Of a stretch of 64,000 nt of DNA, positions 1 through 8,409 are shown in pieces; within the stretch, counting starts at the first letter, position 1; each line of letters starts with the position of its first letter. Made by a program: the position numbers and the translations under genes. The stretch is from contig NZ_JAAATX020000011.1 in the NCBI RefSeq assembly GCF_009908265.2, positions 62,001-126,000 of the forward strand. Direction: 5' to 3'. The notes under the pieces were generated by a model that worked only from the letters and a program-made list of their open reading frames with translations, ran no database searches and had not been told where the DNA came from. This stretch comes from Paragemmobacter amnigenus. GTDB taxonomy: Bacteria > Pseudomonadota > Alphaproteobacteria > Rhodobacterales > Rhodobacteraceae.

Positions 1-271
1 TGGCGATGGTGGCCATGTCGCGGATGCCGCCGCCGAGCTGGGCGGGGACGCTGATGCGGGAGAGGATCGCCTCGACCGCCGCGGCGTTCACCGGTTCGCC
101 AGCGAAGGCGCCGTTGAGGTCGACGAGGTGGAGCCATTCGCAGCCCGCCTGCTGGAACTTGAGCGCCTGTGCGGCGGGGTCGTCGCCGAAGACGGTGGCG
201 GCGGACATCTCGCCGCGCAGGAGGCGGACGCATTGGCCGTCCTTCAGGTCGATGGCGGGGTAGAGGATCAT
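1..271 (-). CDS. hisA: HisA, ProFAR isomerase (5' part of gene, cut by window edge)
   Basis: Histidine biosynthesis: cytoplasmic isomerase converting ProFAR to PRFAR. The visible 90 N-terminal residues begin [20 protein letters not shown], the classic first beta-strand of the HisA/HisF (beta/alpha)8 barrel with the catalytic Asp of the AIDL motif, and continue with DLNGAF and the phosphate-binding QLGGGIRD. The start is the ATG at 271. The gene runs off the left edge. It points the same way as hisH and hisB further right, but three plus-strand genes lie between, so the usual hisBHA run is not one uninterrupted transcription unit here. Confidence 0.95.
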   Translation of the reverse strand, partial: MILYPAIDLKDGQCVRLLRGEMSAATVFGDDPAAQALKFQQAGCEWLHLVDLNGAFAGEPVNAAAVEAILSRISVPAQLGGGIRDMATIA

Positions 272-444
272 GGGCGTGGTCCTGCGCGGTGGGGCTGTGC
301 CGCGCGTTTGGCACGGGTCGCGCGGCGGGGCAAGGGGCGGGGTGGAGCGGCAGGTCGGGGTGCGCGACCCAACGTCAGGCTTGATCGGTGGCGCGGGACG
401 GGGAAGATGGCGGCGTTCGGGGGCGTTTCAGGGAGGTTCGGTCG

Positions 445-837
445 ATGAAACGGTTGGTGATGGCGGCGGCGGTGATGGCCGGAATGTCGGGCGCGGCATG
501 GGCGGCGGATCCGGTGGAGGGGGTCTGGCAGACGGAGGTCGATGATGGCTCTTTTGCTCACATTACCATGTCACCCTGCGGTGAGGGATTTTGTGGCGTA
601 ATTTCCAAGACGTTCAAGGAAGACGGATCAGAATACGTTTCAGAGAACCAAGGAAAAACCATCGTGATGGACATGATTCCCAGAGGAAACGATGAATATG
701 AGGGTCAGGTTTTCCGCCCCTCCAACGGGAAGACCTATTACGGCACCATCGGTCTGGAGGGTAACATGCTCAAATTGTCTGGTTGCATTATAGGTGGATT
801 GATCTGCGCCAAACAAAATTGGACTAGGGTTGAATAA
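445..837 (+). CDS. DUF2147-family secreted protein
   Basis: A 130-residue protein with a clear signal peptide (MKRLVMAAAVMAGMSGAAWA, cleavage after AWA). The mature part (DPVEGVWQTE, CGEGFCGVI, late LSGCIIGG..CAKQNWTR) fits the DUF2147 family of small periplasmic beta-rich proteins of unknown function. The ATG at 445 is preceded by a GGGAGG ribosome site, so it is preferred over an in-frame ATG at 388. The first third of the gene is GC-rich like its neighbours; from about base 545 the codon use turns AT-rich, so the gene looks like a mosaic of a native N-terminus and a foreign body. Confidence 0.8.
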   Translation: MKRLVMAAAVMAGMSGAAWAADPVEGVWQTEVDDGSFAHITMSPCGEGFCGVISKTFKEDGSEYVSENQGKTIVMDMIPRGNDEYEGQVFRPSNGKTYYGTIGLEGNMLKLSGCIIGGLICAKQNWTRVE

Positions 838-936
838 CGGGAGGTGCGTTTCTCCCCTTGATTGAAATAGAGATTGACTCGGCTGCTATCCGGCGATCAG
901 TGTTGCGTGGATTGTAGGTGAACGCTTGGTAGTAAA

Positions 937-1410
937 ATGAAGGTAGCTGTTCCGGCGCTGTTGTTGGTACTCCTGTCGGGCTGTGTTTCAGATACCGTTT
1001 GGTATCAGGAGGGTGCTCGGCCAGCGGTGGTAAACGACGCGGCAACTGACTGTGCTGTTGAGGCAGTGAATAGAGTGCCGCAGAATACACAGCTTGGAAT
1101 GACCCCCGCTTATACAACTCCAGCCCAGACTTACTGCACAAGCGGGGGCTTCGGTTCGGTGAACTGCACGACTTATGGCGGTGACGTTCGCGGAGGTGAC
1201 ATTTATTCATACGATGCAAATAGTGGCCTTCGTCAGCAGGTGATGGCGCAGTGCATGGCGCGCCGAGGATATCAGCTCATTTCACTGCCGGTGTGCGCTC
1301 CGGAGAAAGTTCGAAACGTTGAGGTGGACCAGTCTCGCCTTCCTAAGTTGACGGAAAATTCTTGTTTGGTGCAGACGTCCACTGGATATGCGATGGTGAA
1401 CCCAGAGTAA
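937..1410 (+). CDS. Putative lipoprotein, function unknown
   Basis: A 157-residue protein with a lipoprotein signal: MKVAVPALLLVLLSGC, lipobox LSGC with the lipidated Cys at about residue 16. The mature part holds several further Cys residues, a Gly/Tyr/Thr-rich middle and the segment MAQCMARRGYQLI, which resembles small envelope lipoproteins found in proteobacteria. I do not recognise the family. The gene is AT-richer than its neighbours and lies wholly inside the compositionally distinct patch that begins in the preceding DUF2147 gene and ends near 1420, suggesting acquisition by recombination together with that gene. The 99-base gap before it shows no terminator, so the two may be co-transcribed. 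Confidence 0.7.
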   Translation: MKVAVPALLLVLLSGCVSDTVWYQEGARPAVVNDAATDCAVEAVNRVPQNTQLGMTPAYTTPAQTYCTSGGFGSVNCTTYGGDVRGGDIYSYDANSGLRQQVMAQCMARRGYQLISLPVCAPEKVRNVEVDQSRLPKLTENSCLVQTSTGYAMVNPE

Positions 1411-1494
1411 TTCAACCATCGCACTGGCGGCGGTTTGTTCTGACCAAGGGGTGCAGGGGCGACCTTGCGCCCCTTTGCTTTTGCGGGGGGTCCG

Positions 1495-2382
1495 ATGGGG
1501 CGGCGGGACTGGGGCTGGTTGGCGGTGCTGTCGCTGCTCTGGGGCGGGTCTTTCCTGTTTGTCGAGGTGGCGCTGCGCGGTCTGCCGCCGCTGGCGGTGG
1601 TGTGGTGCCGCGTGGCTGGCGGGGCGGTGCTGCTGGCGGGGGTGCTGCGCCTGACCGGGGCGGGCCTGCCGTGCGGGGGGCGGGTCTGGGGCGCGCTGGC
1701 GGTGATGGGGGTTCTGAACAATGCCGTGCCCTTCACGCTGTTCGCGCTGGCGCAGGGGCAGTTGGCGGGCGGTGTGGCGGCGATCCTGAACGCGATGACG
1801 CCGGTGCTGACGGTGCTGGCGCTGGCAGTGCTGGCGGGCGAGCGGCCGGGGGCGGGGCGGCTGGCCGGTGTGCTGGCGGGGTTTGCGGGTGTGGCGGTGA
1901 TGATGGGCGGCGCGCTGGAGGGCGAGGGCTGGGCCAAGCTGATGTGTCTGGGGGCGGCGGGGAGCTATGCGCTGGCCTCGGTCTGGGCGCGGCGGTTCGG
2001 GGCGATGGGGCTTGCGCCGGTGGTGGTGGCCTTTGGCCAATGTGCGACGGCGGCGGTGCTGTTGTTCCCCGTGCTGATGGTCGGGCGGGTGTGGGAGGGG
2101 GTTTCGGCGGGGCCGGAGGTTTGGCTGGCGGTGGCGGGGCTGGCGAGCCTGTCGACGGCGCTGGCCTATGTGATCTTCTTTCGCCTCATGGCCTCGGCCG
2201 GGCCGGTGAACGTGCAGCTTGTGACCTTCCTGATCCCCGTGAGCGCGGTGGCGATGGGGGTGATGCTGCTGGGCGAGCGGATCGAGGCGCGGCATCTGGC
2301 GGGGGCTGCGCTGATCGGGCTGGGGCTGGTGGCGATTGACGGGCGGGTGGCGGGCTGGCTGCGGGCGCGGGTCAGCAGGTGA
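1495..2382 (+). CDS. EamA/DMT-family transporter
   Basis: An inner-membrane protein of 295 residues with about ten hydrophobic helices in two repeated halves, typical of the drug/metabolite transporter superfamily (EamA domains). N-terminal WGWLAVLSLLWGGSFLFVEV is the standard first helix, and VLNNAVPFTLFALAQG and ASLSTALAYVIFFRLM are the usual end-of-repeat motifs. Start: the ATG at 1495 is preceded by a G-rich ribosome site; an in-frame ATG at 1465 would add ten residues. Substrate cannot be inferred. Its last 11 bases overlap the 3' end of the convergent lipoprotein gene at 2372-2656. Confidence 0.85.
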   Translation: MGRRDWGWLAVLSLLWGGSFLFVEVALRGLPPLAVVWCRVAGGAVLLAGVLRLTGAGLPCGGRVWGALAVMGVLNNAVPFTLFALAQGQLAGGVAAILNAMTPVLTVLALAVLAGERPGAGRLAGVLAGFAGVAVMMGGALEGEGWAKLMCLGAAGSYALASVWARRFGAMGLAPVVVAFGQCATAAVLLFPVLMVGRVWEGVSAGPEVWLAVAGLASLSTALAYVIFFRLMASAGPVNVQLVTFLIPVSAVAMGVMLLGERIEARHLAGAALIGLGLVAIDGRVAGWLRARVSR

Positions 2383-2656
2383 GGCGGCCGCGGCGTTCGC
2401 CGCTGTCGCCGGTGAAGCTGGAGGCGACGGCGGTGCAGCCGGTGGCGAGCGCCACGGCGCGCAGCATCTGGTCGGGGATGGCGCGGCGTTCGGCGGGGGA
2501 GGCGTAGCCGAGGCGGATCACCTGCGCGCGGTTGCCGTCGCGGAAGACGGCGTAGCTGCGGCCTTCGACGACCACGTCGCTGCGCCGGGCGTCGAAGAAT
2601 TGCGGAGAGGGAGAGGCGCAGGCGGCGAGGAGCAGGAGGGTTGCGAGAGGGCGCAT
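2372..2656 (-). CDS. Small putative lipoprotein downstream of hisH
   Basis: A 94-residue protein starting MRPLATLLLLAACASPSPQFFD, with a lipobox LAAC that predicts lipidation at about residue 14. The mature part (DVVVEGRSYAVFRDGNRAQVIRLG) looks like a small beta-rich envelope protein and ends with a Cys. I do not recognise a family. The start chosen places Met directly before the signal peptide; the 21 in-frame residues upstream are Pro-rich and unlikely to be translated. It follows hisH on the same strand after about 100 bases and its 3' end overlaps the convergent DMT transporter. Confidence 0.65.
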   Translation of the reverse strand: MRPLATLLLLAACASPSPQFFDARRSDVVVEGRSYAVFRDGNRAQVIRLGYASPAERRAIPDQMLRAVALATGCTAVASSFTGDSGERRGRLTC

Positions 2657-2759
2657 AAACAGAAACCTTGGAACCGGGAACACGGGGCCAAGGATGGCGG
2701 CTGTCGGCCTGCAAGGCAAGCAGGGCCGCGTTGCGGGTTGGGCCCGCCTGTCGGGGCCG

Positions 2760-3398
2760 TCAGGGTTTCCAGCGCAGGAAGTTCGCGATCAGGCGCAGGC
2801 CGGTGGCCTGCGATTTCTCGGGATGGAACTGGGTGCCGATGATGTTGTCGCGGCCCACGATGGCGGTGATGGGGCCGGCATAGTCGACATGGGCCAGCAG
2901 ATGGGCGGGGTCGGCCACGCGGAAATGGTAGGAATGGACGAAATAGGCGTGGTCGCCCGTGGAGATGCCCGCGAGCACGGGGTGGGGGTGGTCGATCACC
3001 AGATCGTTCCAGCCCATATGCGGCACCTTCAGCGCCGGATCGGCGGGGGTGATGCGCGTGACCTCGCCCCCGATCCAGTCGAAGCCGCGGGTGTCTTCGT
3101 ATTCGCGGCCCCATGTCGCCAGCATCTGCATGCCCACGCAGATGCCGAGAAAGGGTTTGCCGGCGGCGACGCCGTCCGAGATCGCCTCGAACAGGCCGCC
3201 GAAGCTGCCCAATGCGCGGCGGCAGGCGGGGAAGGCGCCGTCGCCCGGCAGGACGATGCGGTCGGCGCGGGCCACGTCATCGGGCGCGGAGGAGACGAGG
3301 ATGTCGCCCGCGCCGACCTCTGCCGCCATGCGCTGGAAGGCCTTTTCGGCGGAATGGAGGTTGCCGCTGTCGTAATCGACGAGGACGGTCAGGGGCAT
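2760..3398 (-). CDS. hisH: HisH, glutamine amidotransferase subunit of IGP synthase
   Basis: Supplies ammonia from glutamine to HisF for imidazole glycerol phosphate synthesis. The 212-residue protein shows the class I amidotransferase triad: the nucleophile Cys in GICVGMQML and the His/Glu pair in TQFHPEKS near the C-terminus. It also carries DYDSGNLHS at the N-terminus and PHMGWNDL, both HisH signatures. Start at the ATG of MPLTVLVDY; upstream in-frame residues are intergenic. It lies 79 bases downstream of hisB on the same strand; a short imperfect hairpin at 3447-3462 sits between them. Confidence 0.96.
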   Translation of the reverse strand: MPLTVLVDYDSGNLHSAEKAFQRMAAEVGAGDILVSSAPDDVARADRIVLPGDGAFPACRRALGSFGGLFEAISDGVAAGKPFLGICVGMQMLATWGREYEDTRGFDWIGGEVTRITPADPALKVPHMGWNDLVIDHPHPVLAGISTGDHAYFVHSYHFRVADPAHLLAHVDYAGPITAIVGRDNIIGTQFHPEKSQATGLRLIANFLRWKP

Positions 3399-3477
3399 GG
3401 GCGTTCGGGTCCGGCTGGGGGCAGGAACTTTCGGGAATTCCTGCAAATTTCTTTGGAGAAATCCGGGCGCGCTGCGG

Positions 3478-4065
3478 TCAGAGCGCGCCCTTGGTGGAGG
3501 GCAGGACACCCGACATGCGCGGGTCGGGTTCGACGGCCATGCGCAGGGCGCGGGCCACGGATTTGAAGGCGGCCTCGGCGATGTGGTGGCTGTTGAGGCC
3601 GTGGATCAGGTCGACATGCAGGGTGATGCCGCCATGGGTCGCCAGCGCCTGGAAGAATTCGCGCACGAGTTCGGTGTCGAAGCTGCCGATCTTCTGCGTC
3701 GGGAAGGGAAGGTTCCAGACGAGGAAGGGCCGCGCCGACAGGTCCAGCGCGCAGGCCACCTGCGCGTCGTCCATGGCGAGGTTGAAATGGCCGTAGCGGC
3801 GGATGCCGCGCTTGTCGCCCAGTGCGCGGGTCAGGGCCTGACCCAGCGCGATGCCGCAATCCTCGACCGTGTGATGGTCGTCGATGTGCAGGTCGCCGTC
3901 GGCCTTGACCGTGATGTCGATCAGGGAATGGCGGGCGAGCTGGTCCAGCATGTGGTCGAAGAAGCCGACGCCGGTGTGGTTGTCATAGGTGCCCGTGCCG
4001 TCGAGGTTGACGGTGACGGCGATTTCCGTCTCGGACGTGGTGCGGCTGATTTCGGCGGTGCGCAT
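3478..4065 (-). CDS. hisB: HisB, imidazoleglycerol-phosphate dehydratase
   Basis: Manganese-dependent dehydratase converting IGP to imidazole acetol phosphate. At 195 residues it is the single-domain form, without the HAD phosphatase of the enterobacterial fusion. Metal-binding histidine clusters are visible: [36 protein letters not shown] and, in the second half, [11 protein letters not shown], in the expected order. First gene of the local hisB-hisH pair; upstream to the left-transcribed sitD end there are only about 60 bases. Confidence 0.97.
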   Translation of the reverse strand: MRTAEISRTTSETEIAVTVNLDGTGTYDNHTGVGFFDHMLDQLARHSLIDITVKADGDLHIDDHHTVEDCGIALGQALTRALGDKRGIRRYGHFNLAMDDAQVACALDLSARPFLVWNLPFPTQKIGSFDTELVREFFQALATHGGITLHVDLIHGLNSHHIAEAAFKSVARALRMAVEPDPRMSGVLPSTKGAL

Positions 4066-4125
4066 GGCGGGACCCCTGTGCTGGTCGGGGCCTTATAGGG
4101 CGCGGGGGCGGGTTTGGAAAGCGGG

Positions 4126-5049
4126 TCAGGCGCCGCGCTGCGCGGGGTGGCGGCGCGGCGAGAGGGTGGCGGCAAGGCCAAGGAAGAGGCCCGAGAGCGC
4201 GGCGATGGTGCCCGCAGCGGAGACGGTGAAGGACAGTCCGAGGGCGAGGGGCAGGTAGCCCGCGATCAGCGTACCGAGGATGGCGGAGAGGGCCGCGACG
4301 AGGATCGAGAGCGCAAGCTGGCGCGGCAGGCTGTCGGTCAGCAGGCGGGCGGTGGCGGGGGGGCAGACCAGCATGGCGATGGTCAGGATGGACCCCACCG
4401 CCGAGAAGGCCGCGACGGCGGCCAGCGCGGTCAGCCCCGTCAGCGCGGCCGAGAGGGTGCGGGTGGGGATGCCCATGGTGGCGGCGAAGCCTTCGTCGAA
4501 GGTGGCGATGGCGAGCGGGCGCCAGAGCAGGGCGAGGAGGAGGAGGATGCCTGCGGCAATGGCGGCGAGGAGCGGCAGTTCGGGTGGCAGGCTGGCCAGT
4601 GCTGCGGGGTCCGTCAGCGAGGACCAGCCCGCGGCCTCGATCCAGATCAGGCCTTCGAGATTGCCGTAAAGCGCGTGTTCCACATCCAGATGCACCGCCG
4701 CCGCACCGGAGGTTTCCAGCAGCAGCACGCCTGCGGCGAACATGGCGGTGAAGGTCACGCCCATGGCCGCGCCCGGATCGGCCCCCGTGGCGCGGCGGAT
4801 GAGTTCGATGAGGCCGGCCGAGAAGGCGGCGGCGGCCAGTGCGCCCCCCAGCATGACGGGCGGCGCGGCAGAGCCGGTGAGCAGGAAGGCCGCGACGAGG
4901 CCCGGCAGGACGACATGGGCCATGGCATCGCCCAGCATCGCCTGACGGCGCAGGAGCAGGAAATTCCCGGGCGCGGCGCAGGCGATTGCGGCCAGTGTGG
5001 CGATGACCAGCGGCGGCAGGGTGAAGGGGACGAATTCGCTGCCGGTCAT
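4126..5049 (-). CDS. SitD/TroD-like metal ABC transporter permease
   Basis: Second permease of a manganese/zinc ABC-3 type importer, 307 residues with eight to nine hydrophobic helices. The stretch LLLRRQAMLGDAMAHVVLPGL is the ABC-3 family signature near helix 2, and IATFDEGFAATMGIPT is the cytoplasmic coupling region that contacts the ATPase. Its start overlaps the stop of the other permease by four bases (5046-5049), so translation is coupled. Last gene of the four-gene operon. Confidence 0.9.
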   Translation of the reverse strand: MTGSEFVPFTLPPLVIATLAAIACAAPGNFLLLRRQAMLGDAMAHVVLPGLVAAFLLTGSAAPPVMLGGALAAAAFSAGLIELIRRATGADPGAAMGVTFTAMFAAGVLLLETSGAAAVHLDVEHALYGNLEGLIWIEAAGWSSLTDPAALASLPPELPLLAAIAAGILLLLALLWRPLAIATFDEGFAATMGIPTRTLSAALTGLTALAAVAAFSAVGSILTIAMLVCPPATARLLTDSLPRQLALSILVAALSAILGTLIAGYLPLALGLSFTVSAAGTIAALSGLFLGLAATLSPRRHPAQRGA

Positions 5050-5975
5050 GTCTGCTCTCCGGCGGCGAGGCGGGCGCGCAGGCGGGCATGGGCGATGCTG
5101 CGCGCGATCAGGCCGCGCCGGGGCGCGATCAGGGCCGAAAGCGCGAAGGCGGCGAAGGCCAGCAGGACGATGGCGGGGCCGGTCGGCAGGTCGGGCAGCG
5201 CGACCGAGAGCGCGGCGCCCAGATGGCCCGAGACCGCGCCGATCGCGCCCGCCAGCAGCGCCACGGTGGACATCCGGTCGGACCAGAGGCGGGCGGCGAG
5301 CGCGGGGGTGATGAGCAGCGCCACGATCAGGATCAGCCCTACCACCCGCAGGCCCAGCAGAACGCAGGCCAGCGTCAGGACAAGGAGCGCCATATCGGCG
5401 GCGCGGGTGTCGATGCCCATCAGGCGGGCATGGGCGGGGTCGAAGGCCGTCATCACCAGCGCGCGGCGCAGAAGCCAGAGCAGCGCCAGCGTCACCGCGC
5501 CACCACCCGCGACCAGCAGCGCGTCATCGCGCAGCATTCCGGCGGTGGAGCCCAGAAGGAAGCTTTCCAGACCGGCAGGGCGGCCAAGGCTCAGGTTCTG
5601 GATCACGGTCAGGATCACGATGCCCGCGCCGTAGAAGGTGGAGAGCACCGCGCCGATGGCCGCATCCTCGGGCAGGCGGGTGCGGGTCAGGCGGTTCAGC
5701 GCCATCAGTCCGAGCGCGGCAGAGATCCCCGCGCCGAGGAGTAGGCCCGCCAGCCACCGCCCGTCGCTGCCAAGCGCGGCCATGACGAGGAAGGCAAGGC
5801 CGATGCCCGGAAGCGTGGCATGGGCCATGGCATCCGAGACGAGGGCACGGCGGCGCAGCGTGGTGAAGGCCCCCGTGCAGCCCGCGGCGAAGCCCAGAAG
5901 GGCGGCGCCGATGCTGACCAGTGCGGCATTGTAGCCGGACTGGAAGAGCAGGGCCTGAAGCAGGGTTGCGGTCAT
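5046..5975 (-). CDS. SitC/TroC-like metal ABC transporter permease
   Basis: First permease of the same ABC-3 importer, 309 residues with multiple membrane helices. It has the matching signature TLRRRALVSDAMAHATLPGIGL and the coupling motif MTAFDPAHARLMGIDT. Paralogous to the following permease, as expected for TroC/TroD or SitC/SitD pairs that form a heterodimeric channel. It begins 15 bases after the ATPase gene and overlaps the next gene by ATGA. Confidence 0.9.
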   Translation of the reverse strand: MTATLLQALLFQSGYNAALVSIGAALLGFAAGCTGAFTTLRRRALVSDAMAHATLPGIGLAFLVMAALGSDGRWLAGLLLGAGISAALGLMALNRLTRTRLPEDAAIGAVLSTFYGAGIVILTVIQNLSLGRPAGLESFLLGSTAGMLRDDALLVAGGGAVTLALLWLLRRALVMTAFDPAHARLMGIDTRAADMALLVLTLACVLLGLRVVGLILIVALLITPALAARLWSDRMSTVALLAGAIGAVSGHLGAALSVALPDLPTGPAIVLLAFAAFALSALIAPRRGLIARSIAHARLRARLAAGEQT

Positions 5976-5990
5976 TGCGGGGCGTGGCCG

Positions 5991-6752
5991 TCAGGCCGGG
6001 ATCGCGGTGAGAAGCTGGTTTCCATAGGCCTCGGCCACCGTGGCGCGGCGGAAGGTGGCGGCGGTCGGGCCTTCGGCGATCACATGGCGGTTCAGCAGCA
6101 GGACGCGGTCGAAATAGGCAGGCACGGTGGACAGGTCGTGATGCACGGCAATCACCGTGCGGCCCTGTGCGCGCAGGCCGTGCAGGACGGCGATGATGGC
6201 GGATTCGGTCGCGGCATCCACGCCCGCGAAGGGTTCATCCAGAATGACGAGGTCGGCATCCTGTGCCAGGGCGCGGGCAAGGAAGACGCGCTGCTGCTGG
6301 CCGCCCGACAGCGCGCCGATCTGGCGCGTGGCGAAACCGGCCATGCCCAGACGGTCAAGGCAATCGGCTGCGCGGGCGCGGAGCGCGGGCGTCAGGCGGC
6401 CCAGAAGGCCTGTCTGGCGATAGAGGCCCATCTGCACCACGTCGATCACGCGGGCGGGAAAGTCCCAGTCCACCGCGGCGCGCTGGGGGACATAGGCGAT
6501 GCGGGGCATGGCGCGGGGGACGGGCTGGCCGAAGGCGCGCACCTCGCCCGTCAGGGCGGGGATCAGGCCGAGCGCGGCCTTCAGCAGCGTGGATTTGCCC
6601 GCCCCGTTGGGGCCGATGACGGCGGTCATCGACCCCTTGGGGAACCGGGCACTGACCGTGGCGACTGCGGGGACTGATCCGTAGGCCACGGTCAGGCCTG
6701 TGATGGCGAGTGCCGTTTCCGGCAGTGGGATTGGGGTTGGGCTCGCCATCAT
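5991..6752 (-). CDS. SitB/TroB-like metal ABC transporter ATPase
   Basis: ATP-binding subunit, 253 residues. Walker A is GPNGAGKST, the Q-loop region is YVPQRAAVDWDFP (a variant typical of the Mn/Zn family), the signature is LSGGQQQR and Walker B is LVILDEPFAGVD, followed by the switch His in AVHHDLS. The VDWDFP motif after the Q-loop is characteristic of TroB/MntB/ZnuC-type ATPases. The start overlaps the stop of the binding-protein gene by four bases. Confidence 0.94.
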   Translation of the reverse strand: MMASPTPIPLPETALAITGLTVAYGSVPAVATVSARFPKGSMTAVIGPNGAGKSTLLKAALGLIPALTGEVRAFGQPVPRAMPRIAYVPQRAAVDWDFPARVIDVVQMGLYRQTGLLGRLTPALRARAADCLDRLGMAGFATRQIGALSGGQQQRVFLARALAQDADLVILDEPFAGVDAATESAIIAVLHGLRAQGRTVIAVHHDLSTVPAYFDRVLLLNRHVIAEGPTAATFRRATVAEAYGNQLLTAIPA

Positions 6753-7717
6753 GTGCCTGCGTCGAGTTTGCCGACCATGCCGCGTTCCGGCGCATCGCCG
6801 CCCAGTGCGCGGGCGATGGTCGTGACGTTATGGTCGATCATGCCGATCCATGTGCCCTCGTAGCTGCCGTCGGGGCCCATGGCATCGGAGAAGAGTTCGC
6901 CACCGATCGTGACGTAATGGCCCTGCGCGTCGGCGCCTTCGATCAGGGCGCGGATGGTGCGGTCCGAAACGGAGCTTTCGACAAAGACGGCGGGGATGCG
7001 GCGGCTGACCAGAAGGTCGACCAGTTCGCCGATACGGGCAAGGCCGGCTTCGGATTCGGTGGAGATGCCCTGTATCCCCTCGACCTGCCAGCCATGGGCG
7101 CGGCCGAAATAGGCAAAGGCGTCATGGGCCGTGACCAGAACCCGCGCGGGTTCCGGGACCGTTGCCAGCGTCGCCGCGCAATAGGTCTGGAGCGCCGCCA
7201 CATCGGCGCGCAGGCCGGCCAGTCGGGCCCCGGTGTCGAAGCCCTGTTCCTCTAGGGCGGCGGCGATGCTTTCGGCGGCGATCAGCCACAGGTCCGGGTC
7301 GAACCAGACATGGGGATCGGGCCGGTCGGGATAGGCCGGGTCCGAGAGGAGGCGGTCCTTCGGGATCGTCTCGGCCACGGCGAGGACCGGCGTGCGGCGC
7401 GACAGGTCCGCCATGACATCGGTAAACTGCGCCTCGAGGTTCAGGCCGTGCCAGAGGATCAGGTCGGCGCGCGAGAGCGCGAGGATGTCCGAGCGCGTGG
7501 GGCGGTAACCGTGCGGGTCCATGCCCGGCCCCATGAGCGCGCTGACCGGACCGCCGGTCAGGCGGCGCGCGAGATCGGCGATCATGCCCGTGGTGGCGGT
7601 AATCGCCGGTGCCGCCGCCGAGGCGTGGAGAGCGGGTGCCGCAAGGGGCAGGCTGGCCAGACCGGCAAGCAGCGCGCGGCGCGAGAGGGCGAAGGAGGGG
7701 GTCGCTGTTCTGCTCAT
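6749..7717 (-). CDS. SitA/TroA-like Mn/Zn-binding periplasmic protein
   Basis: Substrate-binding lipoprotein-like or periplasmic component of the metal importer, 322 residues. The N-terminus has SRRALLAGLASLPLAAPALHASA, a signal peptide with a twin-Arg pair. The four expected metal ligands of cluster A-I proteins are visible: His in GMDPHGYRPT, His in PDPHVWFDPD, His in VTAHDAFAYFG and Asp in ELFSDAMG. No His-rich loop is present, which favours manganese (or iron) over zinc, since ZnuA proteins usually carry one. No Shine-Dalgarno is seen before the ATG at 7717, and the predicted transcription start falls on the ATG itself, so the mRNA may be leaderless. Confidence 0.92.
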   Translation of the reverse strand: MSRTATPSFALSRRALLAGLASLPLAAPALHASAAAPAITATTGMIADLARRLTGGPVSALMGPGMDPHGYRPTRSDILALSRADLILWHGLNLEAQFTDVMADLSRRTPVLAVAETIPKDRLLSDPAYPDRPDPHVWFDPDLWLIAAESIAAALEEQGFDTGARLAGLRADVAALQTYCAATLATVPEPARVLVTAHDAFAYFGRAHGWQVEGIQGISTESEAGLARIGELVDLLVSRRIPAVFVESSVSDRTIRALIEGADAQGHYVTIGGELFSDAMGPDGSYEGTWIGMIDHNVTTIARALGGDAPERGMVGKLDAGT

Positions 7718-7723
7718 GGGGGG

Positions 7724-7752
7724 AAGATGGTGAGAATGGTTCTCAAAGTCAA
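7724..7752 (-). promoter_or_regulatory. sitA promoter with Fur/Mur-type operator between -35 and -10
   Basis: On the minus strand TTGACT (7747-7752) and CATCTT (7724-7729) are spaced by 17 bases. Between them lies TGAGAACCATTCTCA (7731-7745), a 7-1-7 inverted repeat with one mismatch, the form expected for Fur-family regulators (Mur or Fur in alphaproteobacteria). The location predicts repression when manganese or iron is replete. The computed start point (7 bases past the -10) coincides with the A of the sitA ATG. Seen: sequence and spacing. Inferred: regulator identity. Confidence 0.7.
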
Positions 7753-7985
7753 CATGGAATGAGAGCGGCTCGCAACTTCGTGACCGAAGGGGTGTTATTC
7801 GGGTGGGACTTCGCGCAGGGGTTGCGGCGGTTGCCTGCCTGCGGGGAGGGGCGGCGGGATCGACGCTTGACGCAGGGCGGGGGGCGTGCGGAACTGGTCG
7901 CGGACGCAGCCTGCGGGGCTGGGATCCGGGGCAGCGAAAGATCCGGAAAATCCGGACGACGGACAGGCGGAAAGAGGGGCAGATC

Positions 7986-8327
7986 ATGGATTTCAGGCAA
8001 ACTCGGGCGGGGATTGGTCTTGTGCTGGCGCTGGTTGCGGGGGCCGCAACTGCGGGAGAGGTGATGTCGCCCGATTATGGCGCGGTGACGCATCGTCCGG
8101 CGCCGTCGGGGGCGGGCACGCTGATCGAGGTGAAGAGCCTGCACGGCTGGTCCTGCAGCGGGGTCTATGCGCCGCCCGCGCGGGCGGGCGAGGCGGTGGA
8201 TTTCCCGCTGGACTGTTCGGACGATGTGAAGGGCAAGGCGCTGATGAGCGTCGAGGATGGCCGCGCGGCAATCCTGTTCCAGCGCAAGGACGGCAGCAAG
8301 GGCAGCGCGGCCTTCCGCATGGAATAG
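7986..8327 (+). CDS. Small secreted protein, function unknown
   Basis: A 113-residue protein with a signal peptide (MDFRQTRAGIGLVLALVAGAATAGEV, cleavage near ATAG). The mature region has two Cys residues (WSCSGVY and PLDCSDD) that could form one disulfide, and a short basic C-terminus. I do not recognise the family. The start at 7986 has a GAAAGAGGGG ribosome site about seven bases upstream. Divergent from sitA across 268 bases. Its last codons and stop are duplicated in tandem directly after the gene (see the 15-bp repeat). Confidence 0.65.
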   Translation: MDFRQTRAGIGLVLALVAGAATAGEVMSPDYGAVTHRPAPSGAGTLIEVKSLHGWSCSGVYAPPARAGEAVDFPLDCSDDVKGKALMSVEDGRAAILFQRKDGSKGSAAFRME

Positions 8328-8344
8328 GGCCGCATGGAATAGGG
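8315..8344. repeat. Perfect 15-bp tandem duplication over a stop codon
   Basis: CCGCATGGAATAGGG occurs twice back to back (8315-8329 and 8330-8344). The first copy carries the last codons (Arg-Met-Glu) and TAG stop of the small secreted protein; the second is downstream of the stop. Looks like a recent slippage duplication. Confidence 0.9.
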
Positions 8345-8372
8345 ACGGCCCGACCGGAGCGCCGAAATGACG

Positions 8373-8396
8373 ACGGCCACCCCGCGGGGTGGCCGT
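8373..8396 (-). terminator. Terminator hairpin of tRNA-Gly copy 1
   Basis: ACGGCCACCCC / GGGGTGGCCGT inverted repeat with 11-bp arms and a 2-base centre, 14 bases past the encoded CCA end on the minus strand. The following bases (CGTCATTTCGG) are only weakly T-rich. Confidence 0.65.
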
Positions 8397-8409
8397 TTGC
8401 CGTTTCGAC

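Noticed and set aside
7718-7985. Manganese riboswitch (yybP-ykoY type) before sitA
   Set aside because: There is almost no transcribed leader if the promoter call is right, and the conserved riboswitch core is not visible.
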